From the NCBI GenBank assembly GCA_022566435.1, contig JADFIX010000295.1, positions 1 through 5,958 of the forward strand: a stretch of DNA of 5,958 nt, read 5' to 3'. A model generated the notes under the pieces. That model was not told the origin of the DNA. It searched no databases and saw only the letters and a program-made list of their open reading frames with translations. Positions 5,424-5,958 of this stretch are shown piece after piece; position 1 is the first letter of the stretch; the number at the start of each line of letters is the position of its first letter. This stretch comes from Planctomycetota bacterium. GTDB taxonomy: Bacteria > Planctomycetota > Phycisphaerae > UBA1845. A program made the translations under genes and the position numbers.

Positions 5424-5958
5424 ATGGACCGGCTGTCTTGACCCTTGAGCAGACGGCGATATAGATCGATATACTTTGCTGCCTGAGTTTCGTGATGAAA
5501 CTCGCGCACAATCAACTTGCGTCCCTCTTCACCCATCCGTGTCCTTTGTTCAGGCCGATCAGCTAGCCACGAGATCCGCGCCGTCAAATCTTCTGTGTCG
5601 GCGAGCCGCGCCAGCAATCCCGTTTCCATGGGCTTTACGTAATCGGGAATGCCACCCGTGTCGAAGGCGATCACTGGTGTGCCACAGGCCAGCGCTTCGA
5701 CGCCAGTCTGAGGTAGATTGTCCTCCAACGACGGCATCACAAAAATGTCCGACGCGGAGTAGACGGTTGCTTGGCGCTCTGGATTGCTGATGAATCCGAT
5801 CGATCGGATTTCGGGCAACCCTTGGTCAACAGGAACGACACCGTTGCCGAACGTAAGCCCCAACACAGCGTGTGTATTCCGAAGGCGCTTGAGGGCTTCC
5901 AGCAAAAAATGAAACCCCTTGCGACGATGCAAGAGTGATTCGGCACCAAATCCGATTA
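5411..5958 (-). CDS. GT4-family glycosyltransferase, N-terminus beyond window edge
   Basis: The C-terminal domain of a retaining, GT-B fold glycosyltransferase (family GT4) that moves a sugar from a nucleotide-sugar donor to a growing glycan, usually at the cytoplasmic face of the membrane. The frame is open to the right edge, about 180 residues visible. From its N-terminal side: GFGAE then HRRKGFHFLLEAL with the phosphate-binding Arg-Lys (about 5911-5953), then IRSIGFI, YSASDIFVMPSLEDNLPQTGVEALACGTPVIAFDTGG. In that last run the donor-binding acids are spaced D-X7-E (DNLPQTGVE) instead of the usual E-X7-E, a common variant. The protein ends SIQAA at TGA 5413-5411, overlapping by 13 nt the tail of the methyltransferase remnant on the other strand. 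The acceptor domain and start are outside the window. Convergent with the methyltransferase run, so in a different transcript, though probably the same glycan cluster. A TTG at 5932 is internal, not the start. Confidence 0.9.
   Translation of the reverse strand, partial: IGFGAESLLHRRKGFHFLLEALKRLRNTHAVLGLTFGNGVVPVDQGLPEIRSIGFISNPERQATVYSASDIFVMPSLEDNLPQTGVEALACGTPVIAFDTGGIPDYVKPMETGLLARLADTEDLTARISWLADRPEQRTRMGEEGRKLIVREFHHETQAAKYIDLYRRLLKGQDSRSIQAA
5793..5810. repeat. Perfect 18-bp palindrome inside the glycosyltransferase gene
   Basis: AATCCGATCGATCGGATT is its own reverse complement over all 18 bases. It lies within the coding sequence for IRSIGF. No spacer is present, so it would form a hairpin poorly; it is more like a dyad site or a chance product of CGATCG-rich codons. 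Confidence 0.6.

Noticed and set aside
5282..5464. Possible small 60-residue protein
   Set aside because: It starts inside the methyltransferase remnant in a non-homologous frame and continues into the antisense of the glycosyltransferase. No ribosome binding site was seen.

Overview
The window joins two compositionally different blocks. Positions 1 to about 2660 are strongly GC-rich, with G or C at most third codon positions (GAC, CTC, GCC, GTC). They carry genes that look actinobacterial, perhaps Acidimicrobiia-like. From about 2665 to the end, GC is much lower and AAA, TTT, CAA and AAT codons are common. The genes there are surface-polysaccharide methyltransferases and a glycosyltransferase of a kind often seen in Planctomycetota and other Gram-negative-type bacteria. 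The taxonomic labels are inference from composition and protein style only. The sequence cannot show whether the step is the edge of a transferred island or a chimeric (metagenomic) assembly.

Left block. On the minus strand an ABHD18-like alpha/beta hydrolase (1170-2126) is followed 79 nt downstream by a CPA1-type Na+/H+ antiporter that runs off the left edge. Diverging from them on the plus strand is a small hotdog-fold thioesterase of the FlK type, with the Thr/Glu/His set at exactly the FlK spacing. The divergent intergenic region holds a degenerate heptanucleotide tandem array at 2120-2189, which overlaps the presumed GTG start of the hydrolase.

Right block. Three different class I SAM-dependent methyltransferases lie in tandem on the plus strand (2690-3646, 3654-4538, 4565-5269) with short gaps, consistent with one operon. 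The second uses a TTG start with a Shine-Dalgarno sequence that overlaps the stop codon of the first. After the third lies a frame-broken remnant (5270-5423) of the C-terminal end of a second copy of the middle methyltransferase. It meets tail to tail, with a 13-nt overlap, a GT4-type glycosyltransferase on the minus strand that runs off the right edge. Together this looks like a piece of a polysaccharide or O-antigen gene cluster in which glycan residues are transferred and methylated, and in which genes have been duplicated and lost.

No tRNA, rRNA, CRISPR array, insertion sequence or convincing terminator was seen. No stretch over 300 nt is without a gene. No clearly new system is evident. 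The best leads are the composition junction, the heptamer array and the methyltransferase remnant.
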